Of a stretch of 64,000 nucleotides of DNA, positions 25,577 through 37,904 are shown piece after piece (within the stretch, counting starts at the first letter, position 1; each line of letters opens with the position of its first letter). Made by a program: the position numbers and the translations under genes. The stretch comes from Strix aluco (Eukaryota > Chordata > Aves > Strigiformes > Strigidae): the NCBI RefSeq assembly GCF_031877795.1, contig NW_027436632.1:306001-370000 (forward strand). The letters run 5' to 3'. The notes beneath the pieces were generated by a model that did no database searches, had not been told where the DNA came from, and saw nothing but the letters and a program-made list of their open reading frames with translations.

Positions 25577-26540
25577 ACAGGCGACGACTTCGCCCCCCCC
25601 CACCCCAAGACAGGCGACGATTTCAGGCCCCCCCTGCAGGACAGGCGACGATTTCAGCCCCCCCCCCCGAAGCATAGACGATGACCTCGAACCCCCCCTA
25701 AGACAGACGATGACCTCCCCCCCAAGACAGACGACGACATCGGCGCCCCCCGCCCCCCCCAAGACAGACGCCGACATCGCCCCCCCCAAGACAGGCGACG
25801 ACCTCGCCCCTCCACCCCCCCCAAGACAGGTGACGATATCGCCCCCCACCCCCCCCCCCCAAGACAGGCGACGACCTCGGACCCCCCCCCCACCCAAGAC
25901 AGGCGACGACCTCGCCCCCCACCCCCCCCAAGACAGGCGACATTGCCCCCCCCCCCAAAGACAAGCGACGAACTTGCCCCCCCCACAAGACAGACGACGA
26001 CATCGCCCCCCCCCCCAACACAGGCGACGACATCGCCCCGCCCCCCCCAAGACAGGCGACGACTTCGCCCCCCCCCACCCCAAGACAGGCGACGATTTCA
26101 GGCCCCCCCTGCAGGACAGGCGACGATTTCAGCCCCCCCCCCCGAAGCATAGACGATGACCTCGAACCCCCCCTAAGACAGACGATGACCTCCCCCCCAA
26201 GACAGACGACGACATCGGCGCCCCCCGCCCCCCCCAAGACAGACGCCGACATCGCCCCCCCCAAGACAGGCGACGACCTCGCCCCTCCACCCCCCCCAAG
26301 ACAGGTGACGATATCGCCCCCCACCCCCCCCCCCCAAGACAGGCGACGACCTCGGACCCCCCCCCCCACCCAAGACAGGCGACGACCTCGCCCCCCACCC
26401 CCCCCAAGACAGGCGACATTGCCCCCCCCCCCAAAGACAAGCGACGAACTTGCCCCCCCCCCAAGACAGGCGACGACTTCGCCCCGCCCCCCCCAAAGAC
26501 AGGCGACGACTTCGCCCCCCCCACCCCAAGACAGGCGACG
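25577..26540. repeat. Higher-order duplication in the minisatellite, offset 475 bp
   Basis: CTGCAGGACAGGCGACG occurs at 25634 and 26109, inside flanking strings of units that look identical for well over 150 bases, including the rare unit GAAGCATAGACGATGACC. This suggests a recent local duplication. A third, weaker copy seems to begin near 26465. Confidence 0.75.
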
Positions 26541-29500
26541 ATTTCAGGCCCCCCCCGCAGGATAGGCGACGATTTCAGCCCCCCACCCCCCACCCCAGGA
26601 TAGACGATGACCTCGCCCCCGCCCCCCAAGACAGGCGACGACATCGCCCCCCACCCTCCAAGACAGGCGACATCGGCACCCACCCCCCCCCAAGACAGGC
26701 GACGACATCGCCCCCCCCACCCCACCCAAGACAGGCGACGACTTCAGCCCCCACCCCCCCCCCCCAGGATAGACGACGACCTCGCCCCCCCCCCCCCAAC
26801 ACAGGCGACCACTTCACCCCCCCCACCCCAAGACAGGCGACAATTTCAGCCCCCCCCCCCCCCCAGCATAGACGATGACCTCGCCCCTGCCCCCCAAGAC
26901 AGACGACGACCTCGAACCCCCCCTAACACAGACGATGACCTCCCCCCCAAGACAGACGACGACATCGGCGCCCCCCGCTCCCCCCAAGACAGGCGACGAC
27001 ATCGACCACCCCTCCCCAAGACAAGCGACGATCTCGCCCCCCACCCCCCCCCCAAGACAGGCGACGACCTCGGACCCCCCCCCCCACCCAAGACAGGCGA
27101 CGACCTCGCCCCCCACCCCCCCCACGACAGGCGACGACATCGCCCCCCACCCTCCAAGACAGGCGACATCGGCACCCACCCCCCCCAAGACAGGCGAGGA
27201 ATTCGGCCCCCACCCCCCCCAAGACAGGCGACGATTTCAACCCCCCACCCCCCCCCCCAGGATAGACGACGACCTCGCCCCCCCCCACCCAAGACAAGCG
27301 ACGACTTCACCCCCCCCACCCCAAGACAGGCGACAATTTCAGCCCCCCCCCCCAGGATAGGCGACGATTTCAGCCCCCCCCCCCCAAGGATAGACGATGA
27401 CCTCGCCCCTGCCCCCCAAGACAGGCGACGACCTCGACCCCCCCCCCCCCAAGACAGGCGACGACCTCGACCCCCCCTCCCCAAGACAAGTGACGATCTC
27501 GCCCCCCCTCCCCCCCCAAGAAAGGCGACGACCTCGCCCCCCACCCCCCCCACGACAGGCGACCTTGCCCCCCCCCCCCCGCCCCCAAGACAGGCGACGA
27601 CATCGCCCCCCACCCTCCAAGACAGGCAACATCGGCACACACCCCCCCCCAAGACAGGCGAGGAATTCGGCCCCCACCCCCCCCAAGACAGGCGACGATT
27701 TCAACCCCCCACCCCCCCCCCAGGATAGACGACGACCTCGCCCCCCCCCACCCAAGACAAGCGACAACCTCGGCACCACCCCCAAGACAGGCGACGACCT
27801 TGCCCCTCCCCAAAGACAGAATACGACATCGCCCTCCCCCCCCGCCGAAGACAGGCGACCTTGCCCCCCCTCCCCAAGACAGGCGACGACTTCGCCCCCA
27901 CCCCCAAGACAGGCAACGACATCGCCCCCCCCCCCACCCAAGACAGGCGACGATGTCGCCCCCCGCTCCAAGACAGTCGAGGACTTCGCCCCCCCCACCC
28001 CCAACACAGGCGACGACTTCCCCCCCCCCACCCCAAGACAGGTGACAATTTCAGCCCCCCTCCCAGGATAGGCAACGATTTCAGCCCCCCCCCCCCAAGG
28101 ATAGACGACGACCTCGCCCCCGCCCCCCAAGACAGGCGACGACCTTGCCCCTCCCCAAAGACAGAATACGACATCGCCCGCCCCCCAAGACAGGCGACGA
28201 CATCGCCCCCCCCTTCCAAGACAGGCAATGACATCGCCCCCCCCCCCCACCCCAGACAGACGACGACATCGGCGCCCGCCCCCAAGACAGGCGATGACAT
28301 CGCCCCCCACCCTCCAAGACAGGCGACATCGGCACCCACCCCCCCGAAGACAGGCGAGGAATTCGGCCCCCACCGCCCCCAAGACAGGCGACGATTTCAA
28401 CACCCCCCCCCCCCCCCCCCCCAGGATAGACGACGACCTCGCCCCCTCCCACCCAAGACAAGCTACGACCTCGGCACCACCCCCCCTCCAAGACAGGCGA
28501 CGTCGCCCTCCCCCCTCCAAGACAGGCGAGGACTTCGCCCCCCCACCCCCCCCAAGACAGGCGACGACTTCAGCCCCCGCCCCCCCCCCAGGATAGACGA
28601 CGACCTCGCCCCCCCCCCCAACACAGGCGACGACTTCACCCCCCCCACCCCAAGACAGGCGACAATTTCAGCCCCCCCCCCCAGGATAGGCGACGATTTC
28701 AGCCCCCCCCCCCCAAGGATAGACAATGACCTCGCCCCTGCCCCCCAAGACAGGCGACGACCTCGCCCCTCCCCAAATACAAGCGACGAACTTGCCCCCC
28801 CCCACAAGACAGACGACGACTTCGCCCCCCCCCACCCCAAGACAGGCAACGATTTCAGGCCCCCCCCGCTGGATAGGCGACGATTTCAGCCCCCCCCCCC
28901 CCAAGGATAGACAATGACCTCGCCCCTGCCCCCCAAGACAGGCGACGACCTCGCACCCCACCCCTCCCCCCAAGACAGGCCACGACCTCGCCCCTCCCCA
29001 AATACAAGCGACGAACTTGCCCCCCCCCACAAGACAGACGACGACTTCGCCCCCCCCCACCCCAAGACAGGCGACGATTTCAGGCCCCCCCCGCTGGATA
29101 GGCGACGATTTCAGCCCCTCCCCCCCCCCCCCCCCCCCAGGATAGACGATGACCTCGCCCCCACCCCCCAAGACAGGCGACGACATCCCCCCCACCCCAA
29201 GACAGGCAATGACTTCGATCCGCCCCCCCACGACAGACGACGACCTCGACGCCCCCCCCCAAGACAGGCGACGACGTCGCGCTCCCCCCGCCCACCCCCG
29301 AAAGGCGATGACCTCACCCCCCCCCCAAGACAGGCGACGACCTTGCCCCTCCCCAAAGACAGAATACGACATCGCCCGCCCCCCAAGACAGGCAACATCG
29401 CCCTCCCCCCCCGCCGAAGACAGGCGACCTTGCCCCCCCTCCCCAAGACAGGCAACGACATCGCCCCCCCCCCCCACCCCAGACAGATTACGACATCGGC

Positions 29501-30980
29501 GCCCCCCCGAAGACAGGCGACGACCTCGCGCCCCCGCCCCAAGACAGGCGACGACCTCGCCCCCCCACCCCTCCCAAGACAGGTGATGATATCGCCCCCC
29601 CCCCCCCAAGACAGGCGAGGAGCTCGCCCCCCCCCCAAGACAGACGATGACCTCACCCCCCCCAAGACAGACGACGACCTCGCCCTCCCCCCCCCAAGAC
29701 AGGCGACGATTTCAGCCCCCCCCCCCACGCCAGGATACACGACGACCTCGCCCCCCCCCCCCAAGACAGCCGACGACCTCGGACCCCCCCCCCCAAGACA
29801 GGCGACGACCTCGCCCCCCCCCTCAAGACATGCAACGACATCGTCCCCCCCCCCACCCCAGACAGACGACGACATCGGCGCCCCCCCCAAGACAGGCGAC
29901 GACCTCGCGCCCCCGCCCCAAGACAGGTGACGATATCGCCCCCCCACCCCAAGACAGGCGAGGAGCTCGCCCCCCCCCAAGACAGACGACGACCTCGCCC
30001 CCCCCCCCCAAGACAGGCGACGACTTCGCCCCCCCACCCCCCCCAAGACAGGCGATGATTTCAGCCCCCCCCCCCACTCCAGGATACACGACGACCTCGC
30101 CCCCCCCCCCAAGACAGACGATGACCTCGCCCCCCCCCTCAAGACAGGTGACGACCTCGACCCCCCCTCCCCAAGACAGGCGACGACCTCGGACCCCCCC
30201 CCTCAAGACAGGCGACGACCTCGCCCCCCCCCCTCAAGAGATGCAACGACATCACCCCCGCCCCCCCAAAGATAAAAGACATCGGCGCCCTCCCCCACAA
30301 GACAGACGACGACATCGCCCCCCCCCCCCCAAGACAGGCAACGACTTCGCCCCCCCCACCCCAAGACAGGTGACGATTTCAGCCCCCCCCGCAGGATAGG
30401 CGACGATTTCAGCCCCCCTCCCCCCAAGGACAGACGACGACCTCGACCCCCCCACCCAAGACAGACGACGACATCGCCCCCCCCCCCAAGACAGGCGACG
30501 ACCTCGTGCCCCCGCCCCAAGACAGGCGACGAGCTCGCCCCCCCCAAGACAGACGATGACCTCGCCCCCCCCCAAGACAGACGACGACATCGCCCCCCCA
30601 CCCCAAGACTGGCGACGACCTCGCGCCGCCCCCCCCCAAGACAGGCGACGAATTCGCCCCCACCCCCCCCAAGACAGGCGACGACTTCAACCCCCCCACA
30701 CACTCCAGGATACACGACGACCTCGCCCCCCCCCCCCCAAGACAGGTGACGACCTCGGACACCCCCCCCCAAGACAGGTGACGACCTCGCCCACCCCCCC
30801 CAAGACAGGCGACGACCTCTCCCCCCCCCCCAAAAGACAAACGACATCGGCACACCCCCCCCCCCAACACAGGCGACGATATCGCCCCCCCCCCCAAGAG
30901 AGGCAACCACATCGCCCCGCCCCCCCGCAAGACAGGCGACGACCTCGCCCCCCCCCACCCCAGACAGATGATGACTTCGG

Positions 30981-31680
30981 CTGAGGGAAGAAAGTTATTC
31001 TGTGAATGTCTGCACCAGACAAAGGCCACAAGACGGTCACGGAACAAGTGACTTCATGAGAGTGGTACCAAGCAGTGACTTGCTTAGGTACTACAGCACG
31101 CAGGTCTGCAGTCACTGTACAAGATGTGTTCAGATACAAGGATTCCTGCAGCTGACAAACCCAGGCAGGAGTCACATGAGTACTTTTACTTGCCATTTTC
31201 CAGATTGCTTGTCTCATGCCCACTTAATTTTTGGTTTGCAACAAGGCATTTAGTCTGCTGACATGATTCACACCGTGAACTACCCCATACCCATCCCTCT
31301 GTAGAAAGCCAGCTGGTCAGAGCTGGGAGGAGTCAGCAAGGGCACTGCCTTTACTGCCCCTCTGCACAGTCCTTGTGAGATAAGTGCTGTTCCAGCAGGC
31401 TACCCTGCTCCACAGCACAGGTTTAGAAAGGGGTGTCCCTGACGTTCCCATGCCTGCCAGGCTGCCTGGGGGCTTATTTTCCTGTAAGCTCCCATTTTAC
31501 TGCAGCGTCTTCTCCTGGGATAGGCTGTGGTCAGGCCGTTTAATTACAGCTTCCTAAATACACTATAAGGTACAAATAACCTTGTGAAATAGCATGGTCA
31601 CAGGTCCCTGGAGAAGTTATCCTATTCCAAAGGAAGAAAAAAATATTTCTCACTTAAAAGAAAAAATGTAAAACGCTTAC
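30981..31680. other. Non-coding stretch right of the minisatellite
   Basis: Unique-looking sequence that resumes abruptly after the array. If the PAPOLG-like gene to its right were complete, its next exon should lie here or further left on the minus strand, but none was recognised. Confidence 0.5.
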
Positions 31681-31728
31681 CTCAACGCCATCAAACTTGT
31701 CAACTGGTACGTACGCATCTTCAACTGG
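31681..31728 (-). pseudogene. PAPOLG-like block 5, short exon
   Basis: A 48-base block with clean acceptor (TTTACAG) and donor (GTAAGC), encoding VEDAYVPVDKFDGVE. The family normally has about two more residues in the middle, so a 6-base deletion is likely. This is the last block found before the minisatellite. Confidence 0.75.
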
Positions 31729-32923
31729 CTGTAAAGGAACAGATAACTGTGTAAGAAAATGTTTTTTGCTACTTTCATGTTCTTCCTAAACTGTGATAAA
31801 CTACAGATTTTACACTGCTAAACTACTTAGTATAAACACTGAGTTGCTTCTGAACCAAAAAAAATTGTTAGTAAGCTGCAAGCAGTATGGCACTAATACG
31901 GTGCTAACACTGGCTTTAAAGAGTTCCTTAGCCAAGAGATTCAGAGGCTGATCCTGTGCTGTAATGAACCAGCGGTGCACAACGAGCCATCAGTGCTGGT
32001 AAGGCACTTCCCTTGGCCGTGAGGAAGAAAAGTAAGAGATTTCTGTAGCTATCTTACCACTGGTTAACATCCAGAGAAATCGAAAAAGTTCTGTCCACAT
32101 CTGACAGCGGGCACTAGTCTTCCTTATTTTGATTTTCTACCGTGCCTGAGGGGCTGTCAGATACCTTATGGGACAGTTTTCAGTGCTGCAGACCCCTTGT
32201 CAGAACGGTGCCGCAGCCCACTGAGAGTCTGGTCTCAGGTGACAGTCATTTCAGCAAAGGCTCATTCGCTGTGCACATGAAGTCTGTCCAAATGTCTGCA
32301 CGAGGAAGACCAGGCTAAGAGGAACACTTCTCAGGAGCTTAGTTTCACACACGAGGTGCACAATAGATGCACCTGGGGGTGATTTTACAAAGTAGTTTTG
32401 TACGTTCACAGCGCAGCCCCTACTCACTTGATGTCAAGCTGACAGCGTGCGTCCCTTCCGCAACGTCTGGGGCTGAGTGGCCAGAGAGGAACAGGACCAG
32501 GGCAGAATGAACTAGAGGTTCTAAAGCACATCCAGAGGGACACCACGGCAAAGGCGCTGACAGAAGCCTTTCCACATCCCCTTCAACTGCCTTAGCTTTC
32601 AGGCTGCCCCTTCCTCTTCCTGCCCCTTACTAGACCTAAGATTAAGGCAAGGCTCCTAGGGACAACCTTGCTTTCTGATACAGCTGACTCATTCTCAAAC
32701 CACGGGCAGGGGAGAAGTGTACCACAAAGATTCTTATGTGATGTACAGTCACTGCAGAAAGGAACCAAAAGCCTGACTTCTCATGCTGCAGGAAACAGTA
32801 TTTTAGAAGGTGCTCAGAAACAATTCCTTCTTAAATTTTGGCTTGTAAGACATCCACTACCAATATGAGTCTTTAACATGAATATTCTTTTTGTAAAAGT
32901 TGCACAATTATCAAGGAGAGAGC

Positions 32924-33067
<144 letters not shown>

Positions 33068-33125
33068 TTATTGCTGGAAGTCACTTTCAAACATTAGAAC
33101 TATCACCAGACAATGAAAGTTCCAC

Positions 33126-33207
33126 CTTTACTGTGTACTCTGAGTCAGTAAGATCCAAATGTAAATATTTTGCCACCAACGTTTGCTACTGCTGAAGGGG
33201 GAAGACT
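33126..33207 (-). pseudogene. PAPOLG-like block 3, with in-frame TGA
   Basis: Acceptor CCCACAG at 33208-33214. Encodes SLPPSAVANVGGKIFTFGSY, then a TGA at 33145-33147, then LRVHSKG across the splice. The donor is GTGGAA, weaker than consensus. Phase 1 exit matches the next block. Confidence 0.82.
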
Positions 33208-33387
33208 CTGTGGGTAGAAGAGTTTACTTTAGAAGATAAGATACACATTGATCTATGTGCAAGTTCAGGCAGCGTACAAGTTTTTTAGAAAGACTACAAG
33301 AGCCTCCATAAAAAATGTATTCTCACTCCCTACTGAATTGTTAGTCTAATAGACTGCTACTGTTTTTCTGGAGTGCTTGCAACTCGG

Positions 33388-33409
33388 AAAAAAAAAAAAA
33401 AAAAAAAAA
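33388..33409 (+). repeat. A(22) homopolymer
   Basis: Uninterrupted run of 22 A within an intron of the PAPOLG-like pseudogene. It may be a retroelement tail, but no adjoining element was recognised. Confidence 0.8.
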
Positions 33410-33866
33410 GAGATGAGTAATGTAGCACTCCTTTCATTAATTTACAGAAATTAAGACGCATTATTAGTCTCCCCCACAGCAGACATACATAAATTAACAC
33501 AATCTAAGAGCTATACAAAGGGCAAATCTAGTGTAATCATTTCTAACTAGATTGGGGGCTGCAGGCTGTTTGGGGCAAGATTAGTGCCACTGACCATCTA
33601 TCTCACCCCACAATAAGTTGTTTCAGCTTTGTTAACTGCTACAAGTCAACTGAGAGAGCCACTTCACACATCTATTCAGTGCCCCAAAGACTTCAAGATC
33701 TTGAACTGAAGTATCTTTTATACCTTATTGCAATGGCAGTTACTACAGCTCTACGCAATACTTAAGAAGTTAAAAGTTGAACTTCATCAATCCTAGTAGT
33801 ATGGCCTTTGAAAGAAATAAAAAGGCTTCAGCTGTTTTGATAAGAACATATGAAAAAAATCCTTAC

Positions 33867-33933
33867 CTTGCTCTCACCAAGTTCTGAAATCTATTCATTG
33901 ACTAAATTATTCAGTTTACCAAGAACAACCAGC
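33867..33933 (-). pseudogene. PAPOLG-like block 2, with in-frame TAG
   Basis: Encodes LVVLGKLNNLVNE, then a TAG at 33891-33893, then ISELGESK, followed by a good donor GTAAGG. At its start the expected AG acceptor reads ...TTACAAG, one base out of register with the preceding block's phase, so the acceptor also looks damaged. Confidence 0.8.
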
Positions 33934-34005
33934 TTGTAAAGAAAACTCATATTAAGCTTGCCCTAAAAACCCAAGAGGTTAACAAATGTGACAGCCTTGT
34001 TATAC

Positions 34006-34148
34006 CTGTGATTCAGTTCTTCCCCATCTTTCAATACCCCAGATGGCTTCATCGCTTCAACCAGCTTCTGAGTATGGATGCAGTCTATAGCCTTAGGAGG
34101 AGCCAAGCTAATCGGAGAAGTAATTCCATAATGCCTTTGAGGCTGGTT
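34006..34148 (-). pseudogene. PAPOLG-like block 1 (N-terminal exon)
   Basis: Minus-strand open block with acceptor CTGCAG to its right and donor GTATAA to its left. It encodes HYGITSPISLAPPK, then QKLVEAMKPSGV and EELNH, diagnostic of the start of the PAP catalytic region. No stop codon inside. Confidence 0.85.
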
Positions 34149-35423
34149 CTGCAGCTTAGAATTACTGTGGGAGAAAATAAAATACTGAAGACTTCACAGA
34201 AGAAAAAAACCCACAACCTTACTGGAAAACATCCTTCAGTTTACAGGTTTCCAAATCAATGTCTGTTCTTTTACCCAGCATTAATATAAATGAGAAAAAA
34301 ATTGTCCTGCTTATGATTTTTAGATAACTTGACCTAACTTAGAAGTCACAACTACTTTTTCAAAAATATCTGTGGATGTAAGAAAACATCTAAGTTGCTA
34401 CCAACTTACTTGCATTGCTCTAGACAGTTAGAACCAATCACCAGGAAATGAAAAGGTTTGAAATCCACTAAGGGTGACGCTACACACAGCAGAAGTTTTG
34501 GACACATTTCGGTTTCATATCAGTTTTGATTTAAGGATATTCACATCAGCTTCCTGCTAACATTAAATAAGACCTTTTAACGCTGGCTTCTTTTAGTTAA
34601 ATGTATTTGCTGTGCTTCTGATTCTGGAAGGGCATTGCAGTTGGTTGTAGAGGAAGGACATATAACAAAGTGATCTGTTAAAGAGCTGATGCAGTAAATC
34701 CAGCATTGCCTTGTTTTTGTTTATGGAAGAGAGTATGAATGAAAATATCAACCAATCTGCACCTAATTTTGCTAGGAGAGCCTCATGCACTTAACACAGT
34801 GTTCAATTTTTAGAGTTCAGAGGCTTAGCTGTACATACATCTGTTTGGTCTAAACCCAAGAGATGTACATCAGCATATAAAGCAGCAGAAGTTAAGCTTC
34901 GTATGCAGAGGGTGCTCAAACCTGGCTTAGCCAGCTCACTGCCCAGTTAGGCTGAGCAGGACACCAGGCACCTGGGTTTGGAGCCCCCGTAACTCCAATT
35001 ATAGCAAGGCATAATTTTTGCCTGCAACCCTCTGCTTGCCCTGCGTGTTTAGACTTATTTGCAATCAGAAGCAGCACAGGGCTGACATGGCAGGACAACA
35101 TTAAATTAAAGGCAGCATTCACATTTTCTTTACGCCACAGAACCCTTGCTTTAGAAAGGGAAAAATGGAGAAGAAACCCTACTTTGCATTACCAGCTGAA
35201 ACCAGGAGAGAGAAAGGAGCGGGACAGGAGGGAAGCACTGTACTTAACGATCAAGGGTCTCTACAGAAACACCAGTAGCAAAAGGGGGAAGACGCATTAA
35301 AAGGTCTGTACAACTCATCACGCTTGTCAGACCCTAAGGCTAAAGGGATTAATGATGCCATTATTCAAACTGGCTCTTTTTCTACTTCACAGTCAGCCAG
35401 CCTCAAATATTAGATGGGTTAGT
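34149..35423. other. Non-coding stretch
   Basis: Upstream (minus-strand sense) of the first PAPOLG-like block. Probably the remains of its first intron. No exon, RNA gene or known repeat was seen. Confidence 0.5.
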
Positions 35424-35760
35424 CACAGAATCATAGAATGGTTTGGGCTGGAATGGACCTTAAAGATCATCTAGTTCCAACCCCCTGCCATGGGCACGGA
35501 CACCTTGCACTAGCCCAGGTTGCCCAAAGCCCCGTCCAACCTGGCCTTGAACCCTTCCAGGGAGGGGGCAGCCACAGCTTCTCTGGGCAACCTGTGCCAG
35601 TGTCTCACCACCCTCACAGGGAAGAATTTCTTTCTTACATCTAACCTAAATCTGCCCTCTTTCAGTTTGAAACTCTCACCCCTCATCCTATCACTACACT
35701 CCCTGATAAAGAGTCACTCACAGGAGCCCCTCCCCTGCTACCCCCCCCCCCCCCCCTACA
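35424..35760 (-). repeat. CR1 LINE 3' fragment
   Basis: Starts with the reverse complement of the CR1 3' end (AGAATCATAGAATGGTTTGG, then AAAGATCATCTAGTTCCAACC) and continues through the usual CR1 3' region (CTTCTCTGGGCAACCTGTGCC). A 16-17 base C-run near 35742 closes the recognisable part. 5'-truncated, as most avian CR1 copies are. Confidence 0.92.
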
Positions 35761-36069
35761 GCTGTGAAGGGTTTTAATATCGATACAAGCTGTTGATTCT
35801 TGGTTTGTTGGTCAAAGATCTGCTGGCATAAGAAACATTTCAAAGCAATCTCCTGCTTTGGCTTCGATGAAGAATTATGCTTCAACCATACAAATGAACT
35901 AAGAGGAATGGGCAACACAACCCATTTTCTGTGCAAACCTTAGCAAAGCCCAACTCTGACCCCATCTGCATATTTTTACAGTGCAATCGTCCTGACTCTT
36001 CCACCCAAAGAAAGTGACTATAGAAGTTAATGCTGACTTGCAGAAAAAAGAACTTTACAACTTTGGGGT

Positions 36070-36589
36070 TGTAAAGCATGTATGTTTATTCAGCGCTGGG
36101 CGCATGGGGGATCGCTCCTCCACAAGCATGCGCGCCTTTCTGTAGTTATTCCCTTGCTTTTATGGTACAAAGTATTGGATATTCATAAGACGCCTATACA
36201 TATTCATAGCCTATCACTGCCTCCCCTTGCTTCTCATGGTAATTAGGTCTCCTCCCCTTGCGCCTGCGCATTGAGCTCCTCAAGTCCTGGGCAGTGGTCG
36301 TAAATTCCTGGGCGGGGGTCGTATAGATGAAGTATCTCCTCTTCCTCGCTGGTGAACTTTTCACCCAGTCATTCTGCGCAGCCTCAGTCATTCCCTGTTC
36401 CCTGGCCAAACTGCCAGGCCAGTTTGCACTGGAATCCGGGGTAATCTTGCTGCTGACCCACACATCTTCAAGGCTTCTGCCTGGACCAGGAGATAGTAGC
36501 CTAGCAACACTATCAGCACCTGGTATGTCTCTGCACGTAGCCCTCCCTGCCTCTGCACGAGTCCCTCTGTCTTGTGCCGTCTAACTACA
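36070..36589 (-). repeat. Probable solitary ERVK-type LTR
   Basis: Reading the minus strand, the right end starts TGTAGTTAGACGGCAC and the left end finishes ATACATGCTTTACA, with AATAAA shortly before (+ strand TTTATTCAGCGCTGGGCGC). The GC-rich block with CATGCGCGCC and CTGCGCATTGAGCTC is typical of avian ERVK LTRs. No internal retroviral sequence adjoins. Boundaries are approximate because no matching target-site duplication was found. Confidence 0.6.
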
Positions 36590-37189
36590 ATTTGTTTGCA
36601 TTCCCTGTCTCAATGCAGCAGGATAGAGAAACACTGGGATTGACCCAGGCATCATGAAAACAAGGAACCTGGAACAGAATTCACCAAGGAGACAGGAACT
36701 GCTAGACAGCAGCTAGACTGCTACTGAAAAAACATTTCAAGGTCCACAATAAGTACGAACTAGCACTTCACACTCAGTCACCAGCTCTCCCCTGAACGAC
36801 TCCAGGGCAGTGATAAACAAGCACACGGAATCAAATGCCGCCTGACCTACAAACTAAAGATTGCCCATCGGTGTCACCGCACGGGCAGAGCAGGTACTGG
36901 GGAAGAACATTTGTGTGACTGCCCATCGATTTACTGCCGCAGGGTCAGGATACACCGGCTGGAAGGGGGAAAGGACGTGAACTTCACTTTGCTTAGACAG
37001 CCCAGCAAAACTGGCCCAGCAGTTCAGCCACTTTTAGAAGTCTTTCAGCATCTATTTCCAACTGCCAATCTTCACTTCTCAGGAAAAAAACTGGGGGTTT
37101 TGAGAGAGACCTTACAAAATTATCCCTCGCAACAGTAACCTGATCAGGAACATTCAGAGAAAGCCACATTTCCCCCTCCCCCCCATTTA
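36590..37189. other. Non-coding stretch
   Basis: Nothing recognised between the LTR and the CpG island. One 75-codon frame at 36911-37138 has no family resemblance. Confidence 0.5.
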
Positions 37190-37880
37190 AGCTGGATACC
37201 CACCCTCATCCCAGGGTAGAGCCTCAGCCGGCGGCAGCCTGCAGCCAGCCAGGCCGCTGGGAGGGTGCCGGGACACCCCAGTACAGAGCCCAGCACAGAG
37301 CCGCCCCCAGAACCACCCCAAAACCAGGGGCTGCGACCCCCGGGGCTGAGCCCCAGAGCCTCCAGCCGCGCCCGCTCCCTGCCTGCCCCTGGCAGAGGCC
37401 GGGCAGTTCTGGAGAGGAGCTTTCCCCGGCGGGGGGCGGGTTCCCCCCAGGGCCCTGCCCGGCCCCTCACGGGGCTGCGCGGGAAAAGCCCCTCGGGCAG
37501 ACGCGCCGCCGCCCCCCCCGCCCCTCTCCTTCAGGGCGCGGACCCGCAGTTGCCGGCGGGGGCTGTTGGCGGCGGCGGCGGCGGCGGATCCACCCCCCCC
37601 TCCCTCCAGCGGGACTGACGGGCCGCGCTCGCCAGCTCGGGAGCTGTGGGAAACGCTCCTCGGGCAGCCGCTGCCCCGCCGGGCCCTCGGCGCGGGGAGC
37701 CCGGCGCTGAGGGAGCCCTTGCAGCGGGGCCGGGCCGAGCTGCCCGTGGGCAGGGCCCGCCAAAGGTGGCCCCACCGGCAGCCCTGTCCCTGCTCCAGCC
37801 GGGGGACGTTCCCGGGCACAGGGCGAGGAGAAGAGCCCATCACCCTCCTGTCAGCTCGTTCTCACCCAGGTAGTGCTGAG
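37190..37880. promoter_or_regulatory. CpG island, orphan promoter candidate
   Basis: About 690 bases of very GC-rich, CpG-dense sequence, with (GGC)6 from 37568 and many CCGGG/CCCCG boxes. Overlapping open frames on both strands are typical of such composition and are not called genes. It lies about 3 kb upstream, in the minus-strand sense, of the PAPOLG-like fragment, so it may be that gene's old promoter and first exon. No start exon could be identified in it. A promoter firing to the right is equally possible. Confidence 0.6.
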
Positions 37881-37904
37881 GAGCCGGCCAAGTGTCGCTT
37901 GACT

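Larger units (their letters stand above)
16031..30980. repeat. 15-kb C-rich, CpG-rich minisatellite array
   Basis: About 14,950 bases built almost only from a unit of some 28-34 bases: a core close to AAGACAGGCGACGAC, then a variable word such as CTCGCC, ATCGCC, TTCGCC, ATCGGCGCC or GATTTCAACC, then a C-run of 4 to 16. Around 480-500 units are implied by length. Core variants (CAGACGA, CAAGCGA, AGGATAGACGA, GAGGAATTCGG, CAGGCGACCTTG) recur in ordered strings rather than at random. Each unit carries about three to four CpGs, and the minus strand has a G-run of 7 or more every ~30 bases. Long open frames appear in nearly every frame of both strands (up to 672 codons at 23322-25340), because the unit rarely forms a stop; these are not genes. 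C-run lengths may be inexact in the assembly. Confidence 0.95.

Noticed and set aside
16031-30980. CRISPR-like look of regularly spaced short repeats
   Set aside because: The DNA is animal, the 'spacers' are C-runs and repeated words rather than unique sequences, and no cas-like gene exists.
16085-30984. Dozens of long open frames (up to 672 codons on + and 554 on -) with Pro/Arg- or Gly/Arg-rich repeats
   Set aside because: They occur in nearly all frames of the minisatellite, because the ~30-bp unit rarely contains a stop. They change frame with C-run length, and no splice or promoter context supports them.
36070-36589. Treating this LTR as one end of a full provirus with the 39.3-kb LTR-like piece
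   Set aside because: The 2.7 kb between them contains a CpG island and CR1 but no gag, pol or env, and the two LTRs do not look alike in detail.
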